Origin: an uncultured Bacteroidaceae bacterium
GTDB lineage: Bacteria; Bacteroidota; Bacteroidia; Bacteroidales; Bacteroidaceae
Reading direction: 5' to 3'
Assembly: GCA_905236985.1 (NCBI GenBank)
Contig: CAJORF010000019.1
Coordinates: 1 to 42,042 of the forward strand
Length of the DNA: 42,042 bases
Below, piece by piece: positions 17,188-24,933 of this stretch; within the stretch, counting starts at the first letter, position 1, and each line of letters starts with the position of its first letter. The notes beneath the pieces were generated by a model that was not told where the DNA came from, made no database searches, and was given only the letters and a program-made list of their open reading frames with translations. The translations under genes were made by a program, and so were the position numbers.

Positions 17188-18969
17188 ATGAAAAAGTCAT
17201 TCACACGACTGGCATGCGTTGCACTCCTCGCGGGGATGGTGCAGGCTTGTTCCGTCACTCAAACAGAAGAAAAGCAGATGGATAAACCTGTCATCTATCA
17301 AGTATTTACCCGCCTCTTTGGCAACGATACATGTGTCAACATCAAGGATGGTAGCCGCGCCCAGAATGGTTGCGGCACTATGGCAGCCTTCACCCCCGAA
17401 GCCCTTCAGCAGATCAAGGCACTCGGCATCACTCACGTCTGGTACACGGGCATCATCGAGCATGCCACGCAGACCGACTACTCGTCCTACGGTATCGCTC
17501 GCGACCACCACGCCGTGGTCAAGGGTAAGGCAGGCTCGGCCTACGCCATCAAAGACTACTACGATGTTGATCCCGACCTGGCCACCAGCGTCCCTGCCCG
17601 CATGAAGGAGTTCGAGGCTCTCGTGGAGCGCACGCACGAGGCTGGCATGAAGGTCATTATCGATTTCGTGCCGAATCATGTCGCGCGTCAGTACCACAGC
17701 GACGTTTGTCCCGAAGGCATTGAGGATCTGGGTGCAGCCGACGACACAACGCAGCATTTTTCGCCGCAGAACAATTTCTACTATTTCCCGAATGAGGCAT
17801 TTCATGCCGACTTCGACCTCCAGCAGGACGAGGAACAGCCTTATTTCGAACAACCCGCTCGCGCCACTGGAAATGATGTCTTCTCCAGTTTCGCCCATCG
17901 CGACGACTGGTACGAGACCGTCAAGCTCAACTACGGCGTCGATTATCTCGACAACCGCAGCACCCACTTCGACCCCGTGCCTTCTACGTGGGAGAAGATG
18001 GTGAACATCCTCCAGTTCTGGGCAGACAAGGGCGTTGACGGTTTCCGCTGCGATATGGCCGAAATGGTGCCCTCAGAGTTCTGGGGATGGGCGATTCCAC
18101 AGGTCAAGGAGAAATACCCCGACATCATCTTCATCGCCGAGATCTACGGTCCCGACGCCTATCGCCGCTACATCAACGAGGGACGCTTCGACTACCTCTA
18201 CGATAAGGTAGGACTCTACGACACACTACGCGCTGTCACCTGCGGCAACGCCAACGCCAGCTCCATCACCTCATGCTGGCAGGCTGTAGATGACATCCGT
18301 CCGCATATGCTCTCCTTCCTCGAGAACCACGATGAACAGCGCATCGCCTCTGACTTCTTCGCCGGCAGTGCCGAGAAAGCTCATGCCGCCATGATCGTTG
18401 CCGCCACCTTTAGCACAGGTCCCGTCATGATCTATTTCGGTCAGGAACTCGGGGAGCGCGGCATGGATGAAGAAGGCTTCAGCGGACGCGACGGGCGCAC
18501 GACCATCTTCGACTACTGGAGTGTCAACACTATCAGTCGCTGGCGCAACCACGACCGCTTCGACAACCGTAAGCTCACGCCCGAGGAGGTAGATAATCGC
18601 CATTTCTACCAGACTCTCCTCAACCTCTGCTCCAAGGATAGTGTGCTACGGTACGGCGACTTCTACGACCTCATGTATGTCAATCCCTCTTCACCTACCT
18701 TCAATCCCCACAAGCAGTACGCTTTCTTGCGCCACTACGACCGCTCAGTCATGCTCATCGTGGTCAACTTCGATGATGCGCCCGCCTCTGTCGATGTCAA
18801 TATCCCCGAGCACGTCTTCGAACTCTACAGCATGAAGTCTCTCATGAAGGTTCGCGCCATCGACCAGCTCACGGGACAGCCTGTGGCCACCAGCTTTACC
18901 GCCGACAAACCGTCGCATGTCGAACTCCCCGCCAACGGCGGTGTCATCCTCAAGTTCAAGACAAGATAA
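17188..18969 (+). CDS. GH13 alpha-amylase family lipoprotein
   Basis: Glycoside hydrolase of the alpha-amylase family, 593 residues. MKKSFTRLACVALLAGMVQAC is a lipoprotein-type signal with C21 as the probable lipidated cysteine, so the enzyme is held at a membrane, probably facing the periplasm or surface. Barrel regions: DFVPNH (159-164), GFRCDMAE (285-292, nucleophile D289), FIAEIYG (315-321, acid/base E318) and FLENHDEQR (377-385, transition-state Asp in NHD). A C-terminal beta domain ends with HVELPANGGVILKFKTR. It follows fabD with no gap, an odd pairing with fatty-acid synthesis. It is convergent with the ccsA-type gene 20 bases on. The exact specificity (starch, maltodextrin or other alpha-glucan) cannot be read from the sequence. 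Confidence 0.88.
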   Translation: MKKSFTRLACVALLAGMVQACSVTQTEEKQMDKPVIYQVFTRLFGNDTCVNIKDGSRAQNGCGTMAAFTPEALQQIKALGITHVWYTGIIEHATQTDYSSYGIARDHHAVVKGKAGSAYAIKDYYDVDPDLATSVPARMKEFEALVERTHEAGMKVIIDFVPNHVARQYHSDVCPEGIEDLGAADDTTQHFSPQNNFYYFPNEAFHADFDLQQDEEQPYFEQPARATGNDVFSSFAHRDDWYETVKLNYGVDYLDNRSTHFDPVPSTWEKMVNILQFWADKGVDGFRCDMAEMVPSEFWGWAIPQVKEKYPDIIFIAEIYGPDAYRRYINEGRFDYLYDKVGLYDTLRAVTCGNANASSITSCWQAVDDIRPHMLSFLENHDEQRIASDFFAGSAEKAHAAMIVAATFSTGPVMIYFGQELGERGMDEEGFSGRDGRTTIFDYWSVNTISRWRNHDRFDNRKLTPEEVDNRHFYQTLLNLCSKDSVLRYGDFYDLMYVNPSSPTFNPHKQYAFLRHYDRSVMLIVVNFDDAPASVDVNIPEHVFELYSMKSLMKVRAIDQLTGQPVATSFTADKPSHVELPANGGVILKFKTR

Positions 18970-18989
18970 ACCATCGTTCGAAAACGCTG

Positions 18990-20411
18990 TCAGGTTCCAT
19001 AGACATGTACGCTGGAGCCTTGGGCTGAAGGTAGGAACTTGATGCCCCACCAACACATCTGCAACAGAACGAACGAAATGAGTAATACCCACAAAGCGAG
19101 CTTCGGCTTGTGAGTGGGTATTTGTTTATAATGCACATAGACAAGGTAGGCAAACCAAGTGATGGCAGCCCACGTCTCCTTGGGATCCCACGACCAGTAG
19201 TGTCCCCAGGCCTCCTTGGCCCAGAGGGCACCGAAGAGCATACCAATGGTTATCAGTGAGATACCGACATAGACGAGCGAAGAGTGATCAGAGGAAGGCG
19301 AAAGAGTAGAATCCTTTTTCTTGAAAACCAACATATACAAGGCGATGACTGCTGCTGCTGCCATCAGCGTGTAAGCCAACATATAGGCGATGACATGAGG
19401 TCTGAACCATGGACTCTGCAAAGCTGGCACCAAAGTATCGGAATGGAGAATGGGCATGAAATGGTGGACGCAGAAGAAGGAAACCGCTATGACCGCACAC
19501 AACAGCATTGCCATTTTAGGATGTTTGCGAGCTTTTCGCACACCTCCCTTCCAAGGAATCGAACGCAACATCATCAGCACGGCACCACCCAACATCAGAT
19601 AGATACCCGTATAGACCAGTGGCAGCCACGGATCTCGCACGAGTTCAAGAATACTGATTTGACTTTTGGCTCCCATTTGTGTGTCATAACCATATTGATA
19701 GATCTTCCAGCCGTTTACCTTCACCGGCTTGTTGACATCTACAGTGGTGCGCATATTCAGACCTTTCTTTGTCTGGATTTGAATGTCTGAAGCAAAACGT
19801 TTAGGAGATCCGTCATCGTAGGTTTCCATGATAAACTCCTTGAGTTCGATAGCAATAGGCATATCTACTACTTGTCGCTGCGCTGTCATTGCACGCCACT
19901 CTGGCTGTCCCTTCACCGTAATCATCTTCAGCCGTTGCATATCAGCATTACCCAGCGTTGCGGTGGTCAAGGCGAGAAAAAGACCAAGATGCGAGAGAAA
20001 TGAAGCCCGAAACTTGAAACTTGAGACCTGATGCAACACCGTCAGGCCGAGGATCATGGTGAGATAGACGTAGATGAGCACGAAAGGCCAGAACGAGAGC
20101 ATATTGTTTAGCCAAACGCCATTCTCTATCTGGCGTATCAGTCCCATGATGATGGTCAGCACGACGGCATACACCAACGCTGGTATTGCGGCCTGAAAAG
20201 TAGCCATGAACTGAAAGACATACACCTTCTTTCGTAACAAAAAGAAAATGGCGATCAATGCAAGGAATACTGCCAGCACTATGCCGTTGACAGGCCAACG
20301 AAAAGCGTCCCAAACAACAGGTCCAACACTCCATTCCAGCATCAGACCCAAAACAATAAGCCCCCCTCCTATAAGGAAGCCTTCACGTATACTATACGGT
20401 CTCGTCCACAT
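18990..20411 (-). CDS. ccsA: cytochrome c biogenesis protein, ResB-like/CcsA fusion
   Basis: Membrane protein of system II cytochrome c maturation, which delivers haem to apocytochromes in the periplasm. The 473 residues begin with a ResB-like part: about four membrane spans, then a periplasmic domain (about 170-255) with GWKIYQYGYD. The C-terminal CcsA half carries the tryptophan-rich haem-handling WWD motif WGHYWSWDPKETW (402-414), and conserved His lie at HHFMP and HVIAYM. It is shorter than full ResB-CcsA fusions, as in the NrfI-like proteins of Bacteroidales. No cytochrome c or nrfHA genes are adjacent. ATG 20411 starts MWTRPYSIREGFLIGGGL; a TATCTTTG -7 element lies 33 bases upstream. 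Confidence 0.87.
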   Translation of the reverse strand: MWTRPYSIREGFLIGGGLIVLGLMLEWSVGPVVWDAFRWPVNGIVLAVFLALIAIFFLLRKKVYVFQFMATFQAAIPALVYAVVLTIIMGLIRQIENGVWLNNMLSFWPFVLIYVYLTMILGLTVLHQVSSFKFRASFLSHLGLFLALTTATLGNADMQRLKMITVKGQPEWRAMTAQRQVVDMPIAIELKEFIMETYDDGSPKRFASDIQIQTKKGLNMRTTVDVNKPVKVNGWKIYQYGYDTQMGAKSQISILELVRDPWLPLVYTGIYLMLGGAVLMMLRSIPWKGGVRKARKHPKMAMLLCAVIAVSFFCVHHFMPILHSDTLVPALQSPWFRPHVIAYMLAYTLMAAAAVIALYMLVFKKKDSTLSPSSDHSSLVYVGISLITIGMLFGALWAKEAWGHYWSWDPKETWAAITWFAYLVYVHYKQIPTHKPKLALWVLLISFVLLQMCWWGIKFLPSAQGSSVHVYGT

Positions 20412-20837
20412 CAGAGCAATTAACTTTTAAGTGTTCCACGCCGCAAAGATATGGATTTTATACCATATAATTCCCCAACAACATCAAAATGAGTCCTATT
20501 TCATCATTTTTCACTTTTTTTATTCCATGTTCACTTTTTGAAAAGCCATCCGAATCTGTCGCAAGAGGGAGCAGTGACTTCCCTGCTTTCTCCCCACTGC
20601 ACCACCGTCTCTTTACTCGTATAGTCGCATCGCCTCACACGTATAGTCGCATCTGCTTACACGTATAGTCGCTCACGTCAATGCGTCTATACGTGCAAAG
20701 GAGGAGGAGAACGAGCTTGCAGGGGGCAAGGCGATGTTCCCATGAACAGACCGAACTCATAAATAATTACAAAAAAATCCCTCATTTCGCAATGATTTGT
20801 GAGATTCTTCGTACTTTTGCCATCGAAAAAAAATCCT
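20412..20837. other. 426-nt intergenic region between divergent ccsA and the Cthe_2159 gene
   Basis: No gene found. It holds the ccsA -7 element TATCTTTG (20444-20451, minus), a three-copy 22-bp-spaced repeat with an inverted fourth copy (20616-20695), and a TACTTTTG -7 element (20812-20819, plus) 18 bases before the ATG at 20838. Confidence 0.6.
20616..20695. repeat. CACGTATAGTCGC-type repeats at 22-bp spacing with an inverted copy
   Basis: YWCGTATAGTCGC-type units start at 20616, 20638 and 20660, exactly 22 bases apart, about two helical turns. GCGTCTATACGTG at 20683-20695 is the reverse complement with one mismatch and keeps the same phase. The arrangement looks like an array of protein-binding sites, about 120 bases upstream of the predicted start for the 20838 gene. 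Confidence 0.65.
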
Positions 20838-22577
20838 ATGCAAAAGACACTTTTATATTCTGTAATCGTGGCAGTCATCACAGCAATGGCTGGCTGCACA
20901 ACTGAGAATGACAACTACGAAGGCAACCAATGGAACTTTGGCGGCGGCGGAAATTCGACAACGACGGGTAGCCTGGCTACCTTTGACATCACAACAGACA
21001 GGACAACGGCTGAGCCGACCGCAACAGCCAATGCGTACTACCCCAACGAGGAGGATGCGCTGGAAAATAATGACTTCACAACGGAGGTCACCATCGATTT
21101 GTCTAACCCTGTGGCACAGACTGTGAATGGCGTTGAGGTGAGTGTCAACGGCAGTCATGTGACTGCAAATCATGGCTCAGTAAAGTCTGTTTGCTATGTG
21201 GTAAGCGGCACGACTACCAAGGGCTCTCTCACCGTCGTGGGCGACAAGAAGTATGCCGTGAAGCTCAATGGTGCGAACATCACCAACCCTGATTCCGCAG
21301 CGCTCAACTTGCTCTGCGACAAGCGCGCCTACATCCTGCTGGCTGACGGCACAACAAACACACTGGCCGACGGCACCGGCGGCTTACAGAAGGGAGCGCT
21401 CTACTGCAAGGGCAAACTGCTCTTCAACGGTAGCGGCTCACTCAGCGTCACGGGCAACACGAACAACGGCATCCATTCAGCAGACTACATCGTATTCAAT
21501 AAAGGCAACAATATCTACGTAAAATCGACTGCCAATCATGGCATTAAAGCCAACGACGGCATATTCATCAACGGCGGCATCATCAACGTGGAAGTGACGG
21601 CGGCAGCGGCCAAAGGCATCAACAGCGAAAGCCACATCATCGTCAACGGTGGACGTACCACCGTGGTGACCACCGGCGGCGGTGCCTACGACAGCGACGA
21701 GGGTGAAGCCAAGGGTTCGGCTGGCATTAAGACCGACTCCACACTGACGGTCAATGGCGGCGAGCTATGGCTGAAGAGTACGGGCGCAGGCGGCAAGGGC
21801 ATCAACGTGGATATGGAAGCTACCTTCAACAGCGGCGGCGTCTATGTCATCACCACGGGCAGTCAGTACAAGTCAGGAAATGACACCAGTTCGCCCAAGG
21901 GCATTCGTGCCGACGGCAACATCAGCATCACGGATGGCCTCATCCGGGTACGCACTAGCGGCACCAGCGGCGAAGGCATTGAGACGAAGGGAACACTCAC
22001 CATCACGGGCGGCGAAGTGGCCAGCTACGCCTACGACGATGCAATTAACTCCAAGAGCACCCTGACCATCAGCGGCGGCTACATCTATGCCCACGGGCAG
22101 AAGAACGACGGCTTGGACGCCAACGGCAACTGCTACGTCAAAGGCGGCACTGTCTATGCCATCTGCTCTGGTTCGCCCGAAGTGGCCATCGATGCCAACA
22201 CAGAAGGCGGCTACAAGCTCTATGTCCAAGGGGGCACCATCATCGCCGTGGGTGGACTGGAGAACGGCTCGCAGCTCACGCAGACGTGCTATCAGTCATC
22301 GTGGAACTCCAACACCTGGTATGCAATGACCGTCGGCAACAGTACCTTTGCCTTCCAGACTCCGTCCAGCGGGGGATCAGGACTCGTGGTTTCAGGTGCC
22401 TCACAGCCAACCTTGAAGTCTGGCGTGAGCGTCAGCGGCGGCACCACCTATTTCGGCGGTCTCGGCATTGCTGACGCTACGGTCAACGGCGGTTCCAGCG
22501 TCAGCCTTTCCAGCTATACAGGAAACAGTGGAATGGGTGGAAATCCCGGTGGAGGCGGTCCTGGTGGCAGACGATAA
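20838..22577 (+). CDS. Cthe_2159-family carbohydrate-binding beta-helix lipoprotein
   Basis: A 579-residue surface lipoprotein. ATG 20838 gives MQKTLLYSVIVAVITAMAGC, with the lipobox MAGC at residues 17-20. From about 60 on the protein repeats short units of the type NGG-x-hydrophobic-x-hydrophobic (INGGIINVEVT, VNGGRTTVVTT, VNGGELWLKST, ITGGEVASYAY, ISGGYIYAHG), as in the right-handed beta-helix of the Cthe_2159 family (PF14262), whose founder binds polygalacturonate. GIKAND, KGINSE and GLDANG turns are also typical. The tail is Gly-rich (GMGGNPGGGGPGGRR). It probably binds an acidic polysaccharide or calcium at the cell surface. It stands alone: divergent from ccsA and convergent with the AlkZ-related gene. 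Possibly controlled by the repeat array upstream. Confidence 0.8.
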   Translation: MQKTLLYSVIVAVITAMAGCTTENDNYEGNQWNFGGGGNSTTTGSLATFDITTDRTTAEPTATANAYYPNEEDALENNDFTTEVTIDLSNPVAQTVNGVEVSVNGSHVTANHGSVKSVCYVVSGTTTKGSLTVVGDKKYAVKLNGANITNPDSAALNLLCDKRAYILLADGTTNTLADGTGGLQKGALYCKGKLLFNGSGSLSVTGNTNNGIHSADYIVFNKGNNIYVKSTANHGIKANDGIFINGGIINVEVTAAAAKGINSESHIIVNGGRTTVVTTGGGAYDSDEGEAKGSAGIKTDSTLTVNGGELWLKSTGAGGKGINVDMEATFNSGGVYVITTGSQYKSGNDTSSPKGIRADGNISITDGLIRVRTSGTSGEGIETKGTLTITGGEVASYAYDDAINSKSTLTISGGYIYAHGQKNDGLDANGNCYVKGGTVYAICSGSPEVAIDANTEGGYKLYVQGGTIIAVGGLENGSQLTQTCYQSSWNSNTWYAMTVGNSTFAFQTPSSGGSGLVVSGASQPTLKSGVSVSGGTTYFGGLGIADATVNGGSSVSLSSYTGNSGMGGNPGGGGPGGRR

Positions 22578-22614
22578 GATACGGCCTCTTCGAGATATCC
22601 AAGTAAAAGTAATC

Positions 22615-23283
22615 TTACCCTATCAATTTCTGCAGTTGCTTGTCCGTAGCCTCTGGCAGTATTCGCTGGAAGTGCTCATACAAGCGGCGATAGGACTCTT
22701 CAGGCGTGTGAGCCGTCGTGCAGGCATCACGTCCGTAGAGTATTTCTGGTGTTGTCAGCAGCGACCATCCCCAACCATATTCCCTGCCGTGCTTATCCAT
22801 CGGATAGACAAAATCTTCGGTTACAATATAACAGCCCATCTGCAAGCGGGTGATGTAGCCGTCGAACTTGCTGCGCATCTTAGGACCGTCGAAGCCGCAG
22901 GCTGCACGAAGTTCGCGAGTGATCAGACTGCCGTGTTCTTGTAGCGTAAACAGAATCATCTCTTCTATTGAACCCTCTATGGGCAGGGGGTGCATGCTGC
23001 GGCGATAGTTATAAAAATCCGCCCACCACTTGCGACTGATGAAGCCGGCTTTCTTGTCAAAGAACTTGCCATAGACGCAGCTGCCCTCAGTCACGATGCT
23101 GCCTTTCCACTTCCAAAGCGGCCAGTCCCAACCCCCATCAGGAAACACGACGTAGCGACAATCATCTGTCACCACCTCTTCGGCGGAGAATCCATACACG
23201 CTACTGCTCAACAGAGGCAGGAATCCCACCTCATGAATATATTCCGTCAATCCCGCTGCCGAATAGATCTCACGTCCGCTCAT
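22615..23283 (-). CDS. AlkZ-related winged-helix protein (YcaQ/AlkZ-like family)
   Basis: A cytoplasmic protein of 222 residues. The opening SGREIYSAAGLTEYIHEVGFLPLL, the WKWKGSIV...CVYGKFFDKKAGFIS block (58-83), the FDGYITRLQMGCYIV segment (140-154) and DKHGREYGWGW (163-173) recall the short Bacteroidetes/Firmicutes proteins labelled AlkZ-related, distant from DNA glycosylases that unhook crosslinks. In AlkZ enzymes a Q-x-Q motif is catalytic; here the matching place reads LQMG (147-150), with the second Gln absent, so glycosylase activity is doubtful. The assignment rests on remembered family patterns. ATG 23283 is preceded 42 bases upstream by a signal-peptide-like mini-ORF. Convergent with the Cthe_2159 gene. 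Confidence 0.5.
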   Translation of the reverse strand: MSGREIYSAAGLTEYIHEVGFLPLLSSSVYGFSAEEVVTDDCRYVVFPDGGWDWPLWKWKGSIVTEGSCVYGKFFDKKAGFISRKWWADFYNYRRSMHPLPIEGSIEEMILFTLQEHGSLITRELRAACGFDGPKMRSKFDGYITRLQMGCYIVTEDFVYPMDKHGREYGWGWSLLTTPEILYGRDACTTAHTPEESYRRLYEHFQRILPEATDKQLQKLIG

Positions 23284-23325
23284 ATGCTGCCTAATTCTTA
23301 TTGATGGCTGTAATAGATGATCAAA

Positions 23326-23388
23326 TCAGTTTTGTGCGAATGCTCCCATTGTCATCATCACGACAGTAGCTGAAAAAAATAATCGCAT
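23326..23388 (-). CDS. 20-residue signal-peptide-like small ORF, possible remnant
   Basis: MRLFFSATVVMMTMGAFAQN then TGA. The peptide is a whole Sec signal (basic Arg, hydrophobic core, AFA cleavage site) and stops two residues after the predicted cleavage point. It may be the truncated 5' end of a lost secreted-protein gene or a small membrane peptide. No promoter motif was found. It lies in the 249-base gap between the AlkZ-related and PD40 genes; the rest of that gap is AT-rich and without features. Confidence 0.35.
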   Translation of the reverse strand: MRLFFSATVVMMTMGAFAQN

Positions 23389-23532
23389 AATATTGATACT
23401 TTTAATGGAACAAAAAACGCAAACATTCGCCACAAACTTTGAGTTCATAGTTAATTGCAGCTACAAAAGAGTAATAATTATTCTCTAATTCTTTAATTCT
23501 TGATTAGAAGATAGAGACACAAAAGGATTTGC

Positions 23533-24855
23533 TTAGGGAGCTATCTCGGCATTGCGAATCTCCTTGGACAACTGCTTGAGCTGCTCCAAGAGAGGATAGT
23601 AGGTTTGTTCGAGGCGTTGGATGGCCGGTGCTAACTGTTGACGTGCGTTAGCATCAGCTGCCGCGTAGTTGTCACGCAGGCGCTGAAGCATAGTAGCATC
23701 CGTGCGCTCCGTCTTACTCAAGTCAATCCATTGCTGCATCTTCTGACGGGCTACAGGCGAACGGAAGTCGGTGAGATGAGTATAGGTACGACGGTCATCG
23801 ATGACGAAGACAAACTCATGCTCAGCGACTTCAATGCGCTGGCTCTTGCCATTGCGGATGTCGGCTAGACGCTGTTGGGCTTGCACGACAGCAGCAGGAA
23901 CAGCACCAATGGCATCACCTTCAGCAGCTACATTCATCCAAGTGTCGCGCAGGGATGTCAAACGCGCCAAATCGCGCAGTTCATCTTCATCAACATCATC
24001 GCCATAGACTTGACGCGTCTCATTGGGAATGAAGACATAGATGCAAACCTTCCCCTCGGGCTGAAAGCGGTCGGTGACGAGCCAGCCGAGCTGGTTGAGC
24101 TCATCAATGGCCAGCAGATAGTCGTTGGCGGTGGAGTTGAAGGGAAAACCGACATTCTCAGGAGAGAGGAATGTTCCGTCTTCACCGTCAGCACGACTCA
24201 CGAAAATATCGTAACCGCCGAGGCTTTCAGAGCCTGTGGCAGCATAGTAGAGCGTGATGCCGTCAGAGAGCAGGAAGGGATAGTTCTGTGCCAAGTCATT
24301 GTCGTTCAACCCCGTCAGCATGACAGGATCCGACCACTGGTCACCAATCCTATCCGTCACAGCAAGGTGCAACGATGAGGGGACGGAAACGTAACGTTTG
24401 TTGCCCAGCTCGTTCTCATAAATGGTGGCATCGCTGTTATCACGGGTGTGGAAGGATGAGGCGTAGGTGTCAATGCGACCACTCTCACGGCTGAGACGTA
24501 TAGTCTTCAGGGCTTCACCCATTGGGCATATAATACTGTCAATGACTACGATACGTTCAGTTGCATGAAGTTTCGAAAGGCCTTGTCGCGCCTGTCTGAG
24601 AAGTCCGTCAAGGTGATCCGTAGGTTTGCGCTTTTTCTTGAGCGCAGTAATTTCCTTGTTCAAGAGTTCCTCAGCAGTCTCGAAGTCATAAAGCTCCAAA
24701 GCCTGCTGCACCTGTTCCGTCAGCGGGATAGCAGAAGCCTTGCGACGCTGTGCTGAGGCGGGAGAGAGCGGGGAAATGATAAATAACAAATAACAAACAA
24801 TAAATAATAGGCTCACTGTTGAACGTTGGCTGCTGACATAATTTCTTTGTTCCAT
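23533..24855 (-). CDS. PD40 (WD40-like beta-propeller) periplasmic protein
   Basis: A 440-residue exported protein of unknown role. The signal sequence is unusual: it ends ASA before QRRKAS, and its core LLFIVCYLLFIISPLS is encoded by an AT-rich heptanucleotide repeat (24773-24810). A helical stretch follows (40-100, ELYDFETAEELLNKEITALKKKRK), then beta-propeller blades with PD40-like phrases: YPFLLSDGITLYYAATGSESLGGYDIFVSRAD (about 191-222), and LSPENVGFPFNSTANDYLLAIDE, as in TolB/OmpA-associated proteins of Bacteroidetes. The C-terminal third is helical, with a probable coiled coil (RLEQTYYPLLEQLKQLSKEI). ATG 24855 lies 66 bases after the NfnAB stop on the same strand; the two may be co-transcribed although no functional link is evident. 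Confidence 0.68.
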   Translation of the reverse strand: MEQRNYVSSQRSTVSLLFIVCYLLFIISPLSPASAQRRKASAIPLTEQVQQALELYDFETAEELLNKEITALKKKRKPTDHLDGLLRQARQGLSKLHATERIVVIDSIICPMGEALKTIRLSRESGRIDTYASSFHTRDNSDATIYENELGNKRYVSVPSSLHLAVTDRIGDQWSDPVMLTGLNDNDLAQNYPFLLSDGITLYYAATGSESLGGYDIFVSRADGEDGTFLSPENVGFPFNSTANDYLLAIDELNQLGWLVTDRFQPEGKVCIYVFIPNETRQVYGDDVDEDELRDLARLTSLRDTWMNVAAEGDAIGAVPAAVVQAQQRLADIRNGKSQRIEVAEHEFVFVIDDRRTYTHLTDFRSPVARQKMQQWIDLSKTERTDATMLQRLRDNYAAADANARQQLAPAIQRLEQTYYPLLEQLKQLSKEIRNAEIAP

Positions 24856-24933
24856 ACTATTCCTTATTTATCATTTATTATTTGTTATTTATCGTTTATT
24901 ATTTATCACTTTTCATTCTTTTCATTTTTCAAG
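24773..24933. repeat. AT-rich heptanucleotide repeats (TTATTTR / TCATTTA type), two blocks
   Basis: On the minus strand, 24810-24773 reads as TTATTTG-type heptads inside the signal peptide of the PD40 gene. On the plus strand, 24864-24930 reads TTATTTA, TCATTTA, TTATTTG, TTATTTA, TCGTTTA, TTATTTA, TCACTTT and so on in the gap to nfnAB and over its stop codon. Similar heptads occur before mnmE at 28362-28395. Confidence 0.6.

Noticed and set aside
20616..20695. Possible small CRISPR array from the regularly spaced repeats
   Set aside because: Units are only about 13 bases with 9-base gaps, one is inverted, and there are no cas genes; a binding-site array fits better.
21001..22577. Autotransporter or pectate lyase assignment for the beta-helix protein
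   Set aside because: No catalytic motif and no barrel domain; the NGG-type repeats and lipobox fit the Cthe_2159 family better.
22969..23000. MHPLPIEGSIEE in the AlkZ-related protein, resembling the inserted HPLAPSCEGGE of nspC
   Set aside because: The DNA lacks the C-rich/G-rich hairpin halves and the resemblance is only in a few residues.
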